64,000 nt of DNA, taken from Crocodylus rhombifer. Taxonomy: Eukaryota; Chordata; Crocodylia; Crocodylidae. Of this stretch, positions 50,851-61,857 are shown in pieces. The notes beneath the pieces were generated by a model. It made no database searches, was not told the origin of the DNA, and saw only the letters and a list, made by a program, of their open reading frames with translations. Location: positions 186,001 through 250,000 of the forward strand of contig JAVSML010021681.1 in assembly GCA_038503035.1 (NCBI GenBank), in the 5' to 3' direction. The position numbers and the translations under genes were made by a program. Each line of letters opens with the position of its first letter. Position 1 is the stretch's first letter.

Positions 50851-51675
50851 AACTAGGTTTGGGTCACTGATGTGGTTAAATTTACCTTAATAGCACAGAA
50901 AATAAAGTAGATTTTTAAAGTACACAATTTTAGTTAAAAGTAGATAAAATGCTTCAGAAAACTAACCTCTTAGAAATGATTATTTCTTTTTAAATATATA
51001 AATACTACTTTTTTCATCTGATTTAATTCTGTGATGCAGGATTAACTGCATTTATTTTTCCCCACATTATAATGACTTCTTGGAATCTTGCACAATGAGA
51101 TCCAAGGAGCACTGTTTGTCCTCAAACACTCTGGCATCCATTTTCATTGCACGCACTTATTAAAGTACATGCCTGTCTGAAGGCAGACAATAGCCCCATG
51201 TTTAAAACACAGAAAATGGTGTGCACTTTCACCAATTTAGCTTATCATGCCATGATCACCTTTAAAATAATGTGACAACATCAGATGCAGAGAAGGCATG
51301 CCTTTCTAAGGTTCCAAGTCCAGGCCGTCTTGCAGATTTTTTTTTCATGTATCGCCTAACACACAGCCTTTCTGATCCATCCACACAACTAAAATGCTCA
51401 TTCAGGCTGCTCATTCAGGCTGCCATCATTTCATGGCCACATATAACCATGGCACAGGGAGTAAGAGCCCTGTTCGGCTTACAGCGTAAGGTGTGACAAA
51501 TGTTAATCAGCTTAGCGGAGCAGTCACAGGGGCCCACACACCGCCTTGGCCCTGGCCCTGGCCCTGGCTGCTCTGCGCCCGCCCCAACTAGAGTGGACCA
51601 GATCCACACCAGCTGCGACACACACACACAGCCCTGGCCCTAGGCCACCCCATGCCCACTCCAGACCTGGCTGCC

Positions 51676-52029
51676 CATGATGAGCTGCAGTGGCTGCAAT
51701 GGTGACTGGGCAGAAGCTGTGGCTGGGCGTGGGGGGAAATTGGCCACCTTCCCCTTGCCAAGGTGTCTCTTGCTGCAGCCGCCTGGAGCCTGTGCCCAGG
51801 CTGCCCTGTGGCTCCTCTCCACTGCGGTCACCACTGCTGCCAGCACTGCCTCCGGGCCACCCAGCGGTGGCAGCGAAGAGGAGCTGCAAGACAGCTCAGG
51901 CACAGGCTCTGGGCAGCTATAGCAATAAGCCCTAGACGAAAAAGGGCTGGGCAGTGGTGAAGAGGAGGTGACCACATTTTCCTTGTGCCCAGCAGCAGCT
52001 TCTGCCCAGCCACCACTGCTCATCATGTG
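51676..52029. repeat. Inverted-repeat (foldback) GC-rich block
   Basis: The left arm 51676-51740 (catgatgagctgcagtggct, gactgggcagaagctgtggc) matches the reverse complement of the right arm 51972-52029 (catgatgagcagtggtggct, gggcagaagctgctgctggg). The arms enclose about 230 bp of GC-rich sequence. It is probably a foldback DNA element. ORFs on both strands across it are compositional. Confidence 0.6.
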
Positions 52030-55000
52030 CAGGGCAGCCTGTTTTTGGTTTTGGGCCCAGTTTTTCAAGGTATTTTCACATTCAGAGATGCTGGGAATTA
52101 CCTTACTGGAATGTCAAAAGTGCCCAAACAGGTTAGGTATCTAACTCACTTTGAAATAAATGGAAATCTCCTTTAGGAAATCTCACCTAGGACAATGACC
52201 TACATCATTATATATCAGAACACTTTTGAAAAATCTAGTACTATACCCTTCATATTTTTAGAATTACTAGAGCTCATTCTCTTGCAGATAAATTTTTGTT
52301 CATAACTGTTTTGAACTCTCTGAATGAATGAATTTAAATTAAGGAAATAGTCTCTGCATCTGATAGCTAAATTGAAACCAAATGTAATTACAGTACAAGC
52401 TTTTCTGTTAAAGGAAAAAAAAAAAGAAAAGAAAATTCTTCCAAGAAAAGGTAAATATCAGTATATACTCCACCATGAAGGTTGCATAAAAACCTCATAC
52501 TTCATAATGCTCACTAACATTGAAACATATTTATACAGCCTGAGAAATTTGAATATTCTTTCCCTTACTCTATACATAAATTTAAAAAGTACCATCTTTT
52601 CATTCATCAGAATTTGAAGAGGGCTCAATAATGCTCCAAACTATACTATTTAAATTATTTCAACACTGGCTGTTATCCTGTCAAGTTTAAACCCTTTAAT
52701 TGTTTTAAAAATCTATATTTAATTTATATTAACATCTTAAAATTAAAAAACATTGGTTTTATCCACCTTGGAACTCAACAATTTTTTTTCAAGACACAAA
52801 TTATTTCAACTCATATCAACTTATTATCGTTTGCCTGAGGTTTTTTAATATGAATTAAGACAATTAAGAACTGGGATTCATATTTCAATATTTAAATATA
52901 CATTTTAGAAAATGTTAGCTTAGTTGTCTCAGATTTTAAGCTGAGAAATTTCTGCAATGACCTTCAGCTCTCTGCTTCATATTCAAAATGAAAAGCTATT
53001 TGGCACAGTGCCTTTAGGTCTCCCAGGGCATCCAAGTAAAAACTTGTTAATTTTACAATCATCCCTGGAAATTATGTAATAGTTTTAGCTGAAATGAACA
53101 AACATTATGGATACTGGACCTATCATAATCTAATTCACTTTTTCATTCTGGCAATGTTCAGCAGTATTGAAAAAAAAAAAAGGCAAACTTTAAGAGCTTA
53201 GAATAATAACCCTTGCGTAAGCTTTATCCATCTTTCAGAGGTCTGCAGACTTCATCCTATACATCCAGGGGGTTCAACCGCAGCAATTGCTAAAGCATTA
53301 TGGCCTGAGTCCAGAAGTGCTGAGCATTCACAGCTGCAATTGGTCAGTAGAGAGCTGTAGATGCTGAGTATCTCTGAAAACCAGGCTTTTTATTTCAACT
53401 CAAATAGGAAGGAGTATAGGTGGCACTGTATCTCACCATCATTTGCAATCACATCCTGCCTAAACACAAAATATGATGCGCTGTTCTGAAGATTCGCAGC
53501 TTTGTTCACAACATAGGCATTAATCCAAAAAATAATTAAAACAAAAAAATGCCAAACTTGATTCACCATGCTAGTTTTACATTAATGCAATTCCATAGAC
53601 ATCCACTATAAACAAAGGGTTGACATGAATAAAAAACTAAAATAAGTACGTATTGAAACAAGCTCCTAGGGCAACAATGAATCATTGTAATTAATGTGAA
53701 TAAGACTTTGGGAATCCACTCTTCAGCAATGGGGAAAACACCTGTTCTTTAAAAAAATCTGGATTTTTCTGCTGCCTGGTTTTCATCAGGGAAAATTTTA
53801 AGAATTAAGAGACAACATTCATTTTATTTGTTCTTGTTTAGAAAGATATGATAGAGAAAGTGTCACAAAATCAATATCCCCAGACAAAATTACATTAAAA
53901 AGCAGATATGGTTGAAAGTACATATCAGTAACTTAGGGTAAAAGACCATTACAGATGCTTTCATTATCTACAGAAATCAAACATTACATGCCCAGGAAAT
54001 TAAAAGTTACCCTTAACTTTAAAAAGAAATCTAAATGTGCTGCAAGTCAAATATTTACAGAATCTAAGTAAGCTGCTTAAAAACCCCCCTAAATATATCA
54101 TATGTGAACAAAAAATAAGAGAATACCAACATCAGCATGTGGAAGTGTCATTAAATCTCTCTTCTTCAGTCAGATTCAATTATTCCACCTGGGCAATGTA
54201 TGCCACAATGGAACAATACAAATCAGCCAGATTGTACATCTGAATTTTCCCTTTTTTACTGTTCTTTAAAATCTAACTGTGCTTTAACAGTTCCAGTGCT
54301 AAGAGGAGATATTTTTGAATTTGTCTAAGTGAATCTGCCTTATTTTGTTTTAAGTACTAGGGTGACAGATAAATCTGATAAATTAATAAATAAATGTAAA
54401 AAAATAAACTCCATTTTGGTCACAAGTAATGCCTTAATTATCAAGACCATAAGAATTAAATTTAGTCTAATGGCTTTTGTTCTATTTCAAACATGCTTTA
54501 ACATGATCTCTTCTGCCATATCTAAGTATATAATGACCACTGACAGCTAACCCTGCAGTTTCTCTCTACAGGTATCTAATTGCTCACAAAGGGCACCGAT
54601 TTATATGTATTTGCTAAAAAGGTATTTTGGGCAACCTTGGTTTTAAAAAAAAGTGTCAAATTCCTTCTGTGCAATAGGATAGATTAAATGACCCATTAAG
54701 CTTTATTTAGCTGAGGCACCACTATAAGTTAATTAGTTAAAGGCAAGATTTTCAGTCTAGGTCATAAATTGGGCTCAGTTTCCCGCTGAGACCATTTAAG
54801 TTAATGAAGAGAATACAATAGAATGAGACAAGCTCATACAGTCTAGGAAAGGTCACTGTAGCAGGGGCAGCATATTTTGACACTTCCTTAGATCTGCAAG
54901 GTGTCACAGGTAAAAGATACAATATATGACTACCATAAATGAGCCACACAATTCCTCCAGGATTCAACTACAAATGAATGATGCTTTATGCTTTCCTCTG

Positions 55001-55248
55001 AATATCTATCACAACAAGTTTGTATAAGGCTGATAAGTTAAAAAGGTTTTGGAGATTTCAATATAATGTTTCTGGTCCTTGAACAAAGCCAGAAAAGCCA
55101 ACATAAGAGTTTAATCCTAGATAGGCTTGCTAAAATGAGAAAGTTCTCAAAAGATAAAGAGTTACAAAGAATCCAAAATAATTTCCCTATACTGGAATGA
55201 AGACTGCTAATGTTACACCACCGTGCCATTTTTCTAACCTATCATCTA

Positions 55249-55258
55249 NNNNNNNNNN
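55249..55258. other. Assembly gap (10 N)
   Basis: Ten N bases inside the 9.8-kb UBE3C intron. Flanking sequence is AT-rich and unremarkable. Confidence 0.99.
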
Positions 55259-58200
55259 TGTAAGCCAAAGAGCAGTAATGTATTGTCACTATGAAGCAGT
55301 TATATTGAAGTTAGCAATTACTCTGCACAAACCAGCCAGAAGACCGCTAATCACCAAGGCCACCATACAATCACCACTTAAAAAGATGTTTATTTTTAAA
55401 TCCTTATCATTACTTGAAGTCAAGACACTCCTGCATAAATAATACAAATAAATATTCAAGATAATGTATTTCCAACAAGAGCTTTGGAAATCCCTCCTAC
55501 AGGAAGAGTTACGGGTATGCTAAACAACTTGGGTATCTTGCCAAGCACAGAATCTTTTTACAATACCTCAGTATCAAACTATCTAAAAATTCTGTGCTCA
55601 GTAGGTGAAATCCTGGTTCCAAGTAGTTAATGGCAAAATCCCCTTTGATGTGAATGGAGCCAGGATTTCATCCCACATCTTCATTTCATTGACTACAAGC
55701 ATGTTCACTAAGCCTACTTGTACCAATTCATGTTAAATAGTGAATTCTTCAGAAAAGAGATTTATCTAAGGATGTCAATATGCCAGGGCAGACCTATGTT
55801 GATGCGTAATAAAATTAAAATATTCACATACTAACTAACATAGAATAGGTTATGAAATGTTGTATTAGCACAGATACTAAAACTAAAAAAAAATCTAAAA
55901 ATACTTCATTTGAGCCTCATTAAATGCATCATAAAAAGAACAGCTATAAAGGTAGGAAATCACAGTTAAAGTACAACTGACTTCCTAACCTTCAGAAGTT
56001 TCTATAATCTCCCATATCCGTGTGCAATACAGAGTAAAAATTAAAACATTCTTAAAGTTAAAACAAGTCATATTTTACTTTTAAGATTAATTTCAGCTTG
56101 GTTATGGACATGCTTATTTTAAAATAAATTTAAAAAAGGGAGCAGAGGGCAAGCAGCTAAAATAATCAGCTACATGGTAAGATTATTTGAAAATACGAAT
56201 TGATATTAAAAAATTAACACTGCTTAGTTTAGAAGATACGAATAAGAAAACAGGTTATACAGAAAAATTATGAAAATTCTATTGGGAATCATTTCTAATA
56301 CAAAATGAAAGGCAACATTATAAAAAAATACTATTTAAGAGGATTAGCAAATGACAATTATAGTAATAAGGTACTATTGAACACAAGAGTTTATCAAGAT
56401 TTAAAGATGGATTAAAAACCCATAATAAAATAAAATATGGATATAAACCTTCATAGCTAATGGCGTAAGACAACCATTGACTGGTTGGGTTAGAAACCTC
56501 CCCTATAATTGTCCACCACAAAGATTTTAAGTTCTTTCCTCCAAGATACTTGGTACTAATCACTCTTGAAAATAAGATATTAGGACAAATGAGCCACTGG
56601 TCTGATCCAAAATAATGCTTATGTTCCAGAATACCATGCACTCAAAGCATCCATCCTGCAGTACTAGCCAGCCACAGGAAGTGAAAACAAACTAGGTTTG
56701 ACTTACACAGGATGAATCCATTGTATGGTAAAGTTTTTTGGACTTGTTTCTGAACCTCAGAGTTTTTAAAAGTTTTTTAAAAATTGCAGTCTAGTCATTT
56801 ATTCTTCACCTACTATTTATCTGTTAATCTTAATATTTTATACTAACAATGTTTTCTGTTTTAAAATATGATATTTAGCTACTTTTATTCATTGTCTCCC
56901 TTTGCAACGCTTTGAATTCTCCATACTATTTTAAATTGCCATGCCTTGCCTTAATTATTGTGAGTTCCATCAAAAAAAAAAAAATCTAACGTTTCTTACA
57001 CTGATCTTTTCTGACTTTAAACCCATTTAACCAGTAAGGATTAAAATTAAAGTGAGAGCAAATCATGCAATATATTAACAGTAAACTATTATATAATAAT
57101 ATTAACAAATAATGTATTATATTAAATATGCCCAAATCATGTAATGTATTGTAAATGAAAAGTTTATTTTGAATGAATTGTTGTTGCTACCTTAATTGTT
57201 CCCATTTTTCAAATTATGACTTCCTAATACACATTACTTTAAACAACTCATTTAAAATAAATGAGGCTCAAGAAAGCACATTTTATAATTTATAATTTTT
57301 AATTTTATGAGAACTACATAAAATCAGACATAAAATTAGTTTTGTATTATAAGCATCGTCATCCCAGTCTACAGCTGGGGTGGGAACTACATCTTTCAAA
57401 TGACACTTAAACAAGAACTACCATTATCAGCACTTCTGAACCTCTGTCACTTACATGCTGAAACAAGGAGGGGCATTTTCTCAACAGGCTACAAAAAAGC
57501 AAGAGGTTTATAAATGGAAAAAAATGAGCTAAAAGCTTTGAACTATGTATTAAAACTGCACAAAGTGTAATATTTTAAAATGCCAGGCAAATTTCTTTAC
57601 AATAAAAAAGCGTGAATATTTATAAAGACAGGGAAGTAATGCAAGCCTCATTCAAAGCCTAGTGAACAAAATGGAAAGAGGTATATTGATTTTTAAATGT
57701 TCTTTAGAGCATTACCTTTAAGTCCAAAATTTTAAATGATCATTAAAGAGAGGCAAGATTCATTTATATTTGGCAGAGATGAAAATATAGGCTTTAATCC
57801 TGCCAACATCTGCATTATACATCTTCATTTTAACCATAAGGATAAATCCACTGAATATAAAGAGACCCCTCATACGCTCAAAGTGAAACATGTTGTTACT
57901 TGCCTACAGGATCAGAGGACTTAAACCCAGTATCAAAACAAAGATATTTATGAAAATATTTCAAGACGTCTGGGTGGAGTTCTGCATTTGGATTTTAACA
58001 TTTGCCTAACTTTTTTGTGAAATAATACAGAATTACCATATGAGAAATAAATTGCAAGAGACCATACATGTATACTTGTAACTGTAAAAGTAAACTAAGA
58101 GTATAAATGGTGAAAAGCAATTTAGGTCCTGATCCTCTATCCACTGAAGACAAAAAAGAGCTTTTTGACCTTAGTCAGTTTAGCACCAAGAACTCTAATA

Positions 58201-58569
58201 ACAGTAAAATTTCTTTCAACAGTTAATACCAGAATGTGTTTTAAATAACCCTGATAGGTTTCTTAGAATTACGGGCCTTTTTTTTTTGCCTGATAATGTC
58301 CTCTAACATTCTAATGAATAACCTAAAAAATAAGGGAAAATAAAACTCCAAACATTTTAACTATTTACTCCTATAGATTACACGCTCAGCCTTTCAATAA
58401 CTATTCTAGAATTACTATGGAAAACTGCTAGCATATTTCTAAATTATTGATTGATCTTTCATAACCTGTGAAATATATACTGTTACATAATGCCTATCCC
58501 ATTATCACAAATAATTACAAAGTTCTAAATATGGCTCTGAGAGGAAATAGATGCCATACTCATTCAATT

Positions 58570-58930
58570 AAGGCTGTATACAACTTCTTTATTCATTAAG
58601 CACCTCTTTTTCCACACAGTTCACCAGTAAACCTCAAGTCAAACCAGTGATGCATTTAAATCCAGTAATTACTATCCAAGGCAATGGACTGCTTGCAACA
58701 ATAAAGCAGGCATACTAATTCAGCTGCTGCTATGATCTTCAGATCTCACATCCTGCTCTAATGCAATTAGTCTACAAAGAGCTAATTACCCTAATCGAGC
58801 AATCACAGTTTCACTGACATCTTACTTCCTCTAACAGCTATAAACACCAGTGAGCTAAGATAGCACCTCGTTAGTTCACTGTATCATTGTTTACAATGCA
58901 GTTTGAATTGATTATATTTACTACATTCCA
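58570..58930. promoter_or_regulatory. Candidate conserved intronic enhancer
   Basis: No repeat signature is visible. The segment is dense in homeodomain-type cores and their composites, for example atgcaattag, gagctaattaccctaatcg and gcaatcac, within about 60 bases (58758-58808). The composition and motif clustering suggest a developmental enhancer. This is inference: conservation cannot be tested here. Confidence 0.3.
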
Positions 58931-59752
58931 AAAATACCTGGAGCTTTCTGTTTTACTATCAACAACTGTATACCTTTACCTAAAACTACTCACTCCAGGA
59001 TAGTTTAATACCCATTACTGATAAGCCTTCATTTAAAAACAATATGCATCAGCAATACCCAAAACACTGGGTATTTTACACACACAAGAATAAGAAATAT
59101 CAGATAAACACATGGATTTTGCAATCTTTTTTTAAAGAAACACTACAAAGATTAACAGGTCCAAGTTTTCATTTACATTTAACAATTTCAACCCAGTTCC
59201 CACATTACACCTGCACAGACACGATTGTTTTCTACATCCACTGAGAGTAGGATAAGTATTGGCTTAACTTGCAACAAGGGAGATATAGTTTAACTATTTA
59301 AAAATTCTAAATATTAAAGCATCTAAAACAGCTCAATACTGGAAAAGAATTGTGGCATCCTTATCTATATAACACGTTATATAGATAGCTACTGAAAAGT
59401 TCTTATGTTATTATAATTCTGTTTTCCCATCCATGATCCTATCGTCATCACCACCACCACACACTAAAGCCCACAACACAGAAAATAATTTAACTCAATA
59501 GCAACAAGCTTGAGGTGTATATTTTTTATATTCAGTGATCTTGTCCAGAATAAAAAGGTAACGAAAAGACAATATTGAATTCCAAATGAAGTCTAAAAAG
59601 TAACATTTCAATTTCAATCTCTCACAGTTGAAACTGAGAGAAAAGCTACAGTTGACACAGCAGATCATCTTCACAGGCACATCTAAAACTACGTCACAGT
59701 AAAACTAGTTTTAAGCCTAACAGAGTTCAATGTCAATATTATTTATACTTGC

Positions 59753-59940
59753 CTGACTTTCGGCACCATCATCCGGTGTTGTACCATTAATATGTGGCAA
59801 ATTGATGCCATCAGTGTGAAGACTTCTTCACTCGCTGAATCTCTCCAGACCATATTCAACAGGGTGTTTGTCTGGTGTTTCGTAGCGAGTTTCTTTAGAC
59901 ACTCCTCTGTTATATACTGCACTGATATTCTCCCATCACC
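59753..59940 (-). CDS. UBE3C: UBE3C exon, about human residues 382-444
   Basis: This is the most 5' UBE3C exon in the window: 188 bp, entered in phase 0 after a tttacag acceptor. It encodes 62 residues plus two bases of an arginine codon. The peptide begins GDGRISVQYITEECLKKL and ends HRMMVPKV, closely matching the human segment that follows the acidic serine-rich linker. It belongs to the helical, non-catalytic middle region; no active-site residue is here. The 3' splice junction is odd: the exon ends GTCAG and the intron begins gcaagtata, so the donor is GC rather than GT. Joining AG to the first G of the next exon restores AGG (Arg) followed by LLYSLAF, as expected. The phase match makes the GC donor call firm. 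Confidence 0.96.
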
Positions 59941-60427
59941 CTGTAAATACATGAAAAACCCCCACTTCTGGTAACTTTTTAAACATTTATTTACCAAAGC
60001 CTATAGCTTTTTCTTTTTAAATACTGTTTCAGAATGTTATAAAAAGCAACAGCCTCATAGTGTTAAAAGAACTGCATAAACATTTCACAGGTAGTAGCAA
60101 ACAAGAAGTTGGTTTAAGTCGCCAGAAAGACAAGTATTTGAGTGCAGTTTGGATCTGACCTATGCCCAAAGAATTCAGTGAAGAGACTCCCTGTGATTTC
60201 AGTTGGTTCTGGGCAGATGACTATGTCTACACTGTATGTGAACACAAGGCAAAATTCTTAACTGGCATAAAATACCAATATAGACACTAAACAAGCTATG
60301 ATGGTTTACGAGACTAGAATGGAGTCCAGGCAAGTGCCCTCAACTATCTCACTGCTTATCTAGCCACGTGCATGTATCAATCAGGCCTTTGGATACATGT
60401 ATTCCGGTATCTAAAGTGTATGTGTAC

Positions 60428-61182
60428 TAGGCCTGTGCAAAGCTTCTGTTGCTGATTCAATTAGGCGGAGATTCAGCCCAATTTGGCGGCCAAATCTCCA
60501 AATCAAATCAGGAGACCCTTTAATCTCTCCAAATCGAATCAGAACCCTCTGAATCGATTTGGAGAGATTTGATAATTCAGACAGACACAGCTTTAAATGT
60601 TTTTTCTACATACCTCAAGATACCAGGCAGCTCATGAACGCTGGGATGCTGGGGCAAATGAAGTATCCCACAGGAGAATCCCCAATGCACTCGGCAGCAG
60701 ACCTGGAAGTGGGCCAGAAGCACAGCCAGTCCACTTCTGAGTTTGCCACGGAGTGCGCAGGGGACCTCTCTCCAGCTCAGCAACTGGTGCCTCCTGGGTC
60801 TGGGGGGACACCCAGGGTCTCCCTGTGGCCAACTGCTGAGCTGGGGGGCCATGGGTGGGGGCCACGCGCTCAGCAGTGGATCCAGAAGTGGACCAGAAGT
60901 ACTTCCAGGTCTGCCACCAAGCACACGGGGGGGGAGGGGCTGCGCTCCTTTGGGACACTCCATCTGCCCCACTATCTCAGTGCTCATGAGCTGCACCTGG
61001 TACCTTGAGGTATGTAGAAAAAACATTTAAAGCTGTGTCTATGGCCGAATCACTGATCCTCTGAATCAGCACTGAATCCTTGGATTCAGCCAAACTGAAT
61101 CAGGACAATGATCCGAATCAAATCACTGTCCCCCGATTCAGGCCGAATCTGAATTGAATACGGCTCATTTTGCACATCCCTA
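60428..61182. mobile_element. Foldback hAT-like element, 755 bp
   Basis: Left terminus TAGGCCTGTGCAAAG; right terminus, reverse-complemented, TAGGGATGTGCAAAA. The flanks ATGTGTAC (60420-60427) and ATCTGCAC (61183-61190) agree at 6 of 8 positions, consistent with an aged 8-bp target duplication. Inside, long arms at about 60584-60656 and 60966-61040 are inverted copies (acacagctttaaatgttttt, tacctcaagataccaggcag). The roughly 310-bp centre is GC-rich. No transposase. Related to the copy at 32533-32831. Confidence 0.78.
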
Positions 61183-61649
61183 ATCTGCACCACTTCTGAT
61201 CAGCTGATCAGGACCACAATGAGTTCTGGCTGAATGGCAAAGTGGCACACTTCAAAGTAAACGCTGCAGGAAGCAGTAAGTAAGTGCCCCTTTACTTGGC
61301 AACCTGCTGTGGTCCAAGCAGGCTGTGAACTGCACACACATGAAAAATTTCTGTTCTACTATATATTGTAGTATCAGAGAAGTCTCAGGACAGGCAAAAT
61401 ATAGCAGTATATTTATAAATCGGTGTATAAACAAAACCTGAATAGACATCTAGATTTCTTTTTCCTAGTCAGCTTTCAGACATTGCCAACCCCTACAGAT
61501 CCTTTACTCAATGTCCTGTTGGTATTTACATTATGGAGATTTAACAAAAAAAAAAAGTTTGTAACAAAAATACCCTCTGTGCTCAAAGTCTGGCATACAG
61601 GCTGCCAACACATGTGAACCCCACCCCCCAAACAATGATTTATCAGAAG

Positions 61650-61750
61650 AAGCAGCACATTAGATCAACCTGGCTCCCCAGCATCTGCATATCTCCTGGG
61701 CTTCAGCAGAGCTTTTGGGCAGTTTTATCTAATAGCTGATTCAATCAGGA
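61650..61750. repeat. Short repeat shared with 41150-41275
   Basis: It carries the same phrase order as the copy at 41.2 kb (cagcatct, cttcagcag, agctgattcaatcag). It lies just left of the Tx1-like insertion. Confidence 0.4.
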
Positions 61751-61843
61751 CACCTGGTTCTAGGCCCAAGAGGAGGTTTAAACCACATGTCCCACTTTCT
61801 GCTACACTACCAGCTAAGCAAGACTCAGTGCAGCCTCCAAACT

Positions 61844-61857
61844 TCCTCTTTGGAGGA
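61844..61857. repeat. Target-site duplication, left copy
   Basis: TCCTCTTTGGAGGA, an exact match to 63664-63677, flanks the 3' end of the Tx1-like LINE. Its arms TCCTC/GAGGA form a short palindrome. Confidence 0.85.

Larger units (their letters stand above)
49917..59752 (-). other. UBE3C intron of 9.8 kb with a GC donor
   Basis: It starts with gcaagtata and ends ctctcag. It holds GC-rich repeat blocks at 50280-50850 and 51500-52070 (the latter with long inverted arms), a 10-N gap at 55249-55258, and long AT-rich spacers. A homeodomain-site-rich segment at 58570-58930 is a candidate enhancer. Confidence 0.85.

Noticed and set aside
51524..52068. Multiple Ala/Cys-rich ORFs
   Set aside because: They fall in a GC-rich inverted-repeat block, open on both strands by composition.
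60559..61026. 149-codon ORFs on both strands
   Set aside because: They are mirror ORFs generated by the inverted arms and GC-rich centre of a foldback element.
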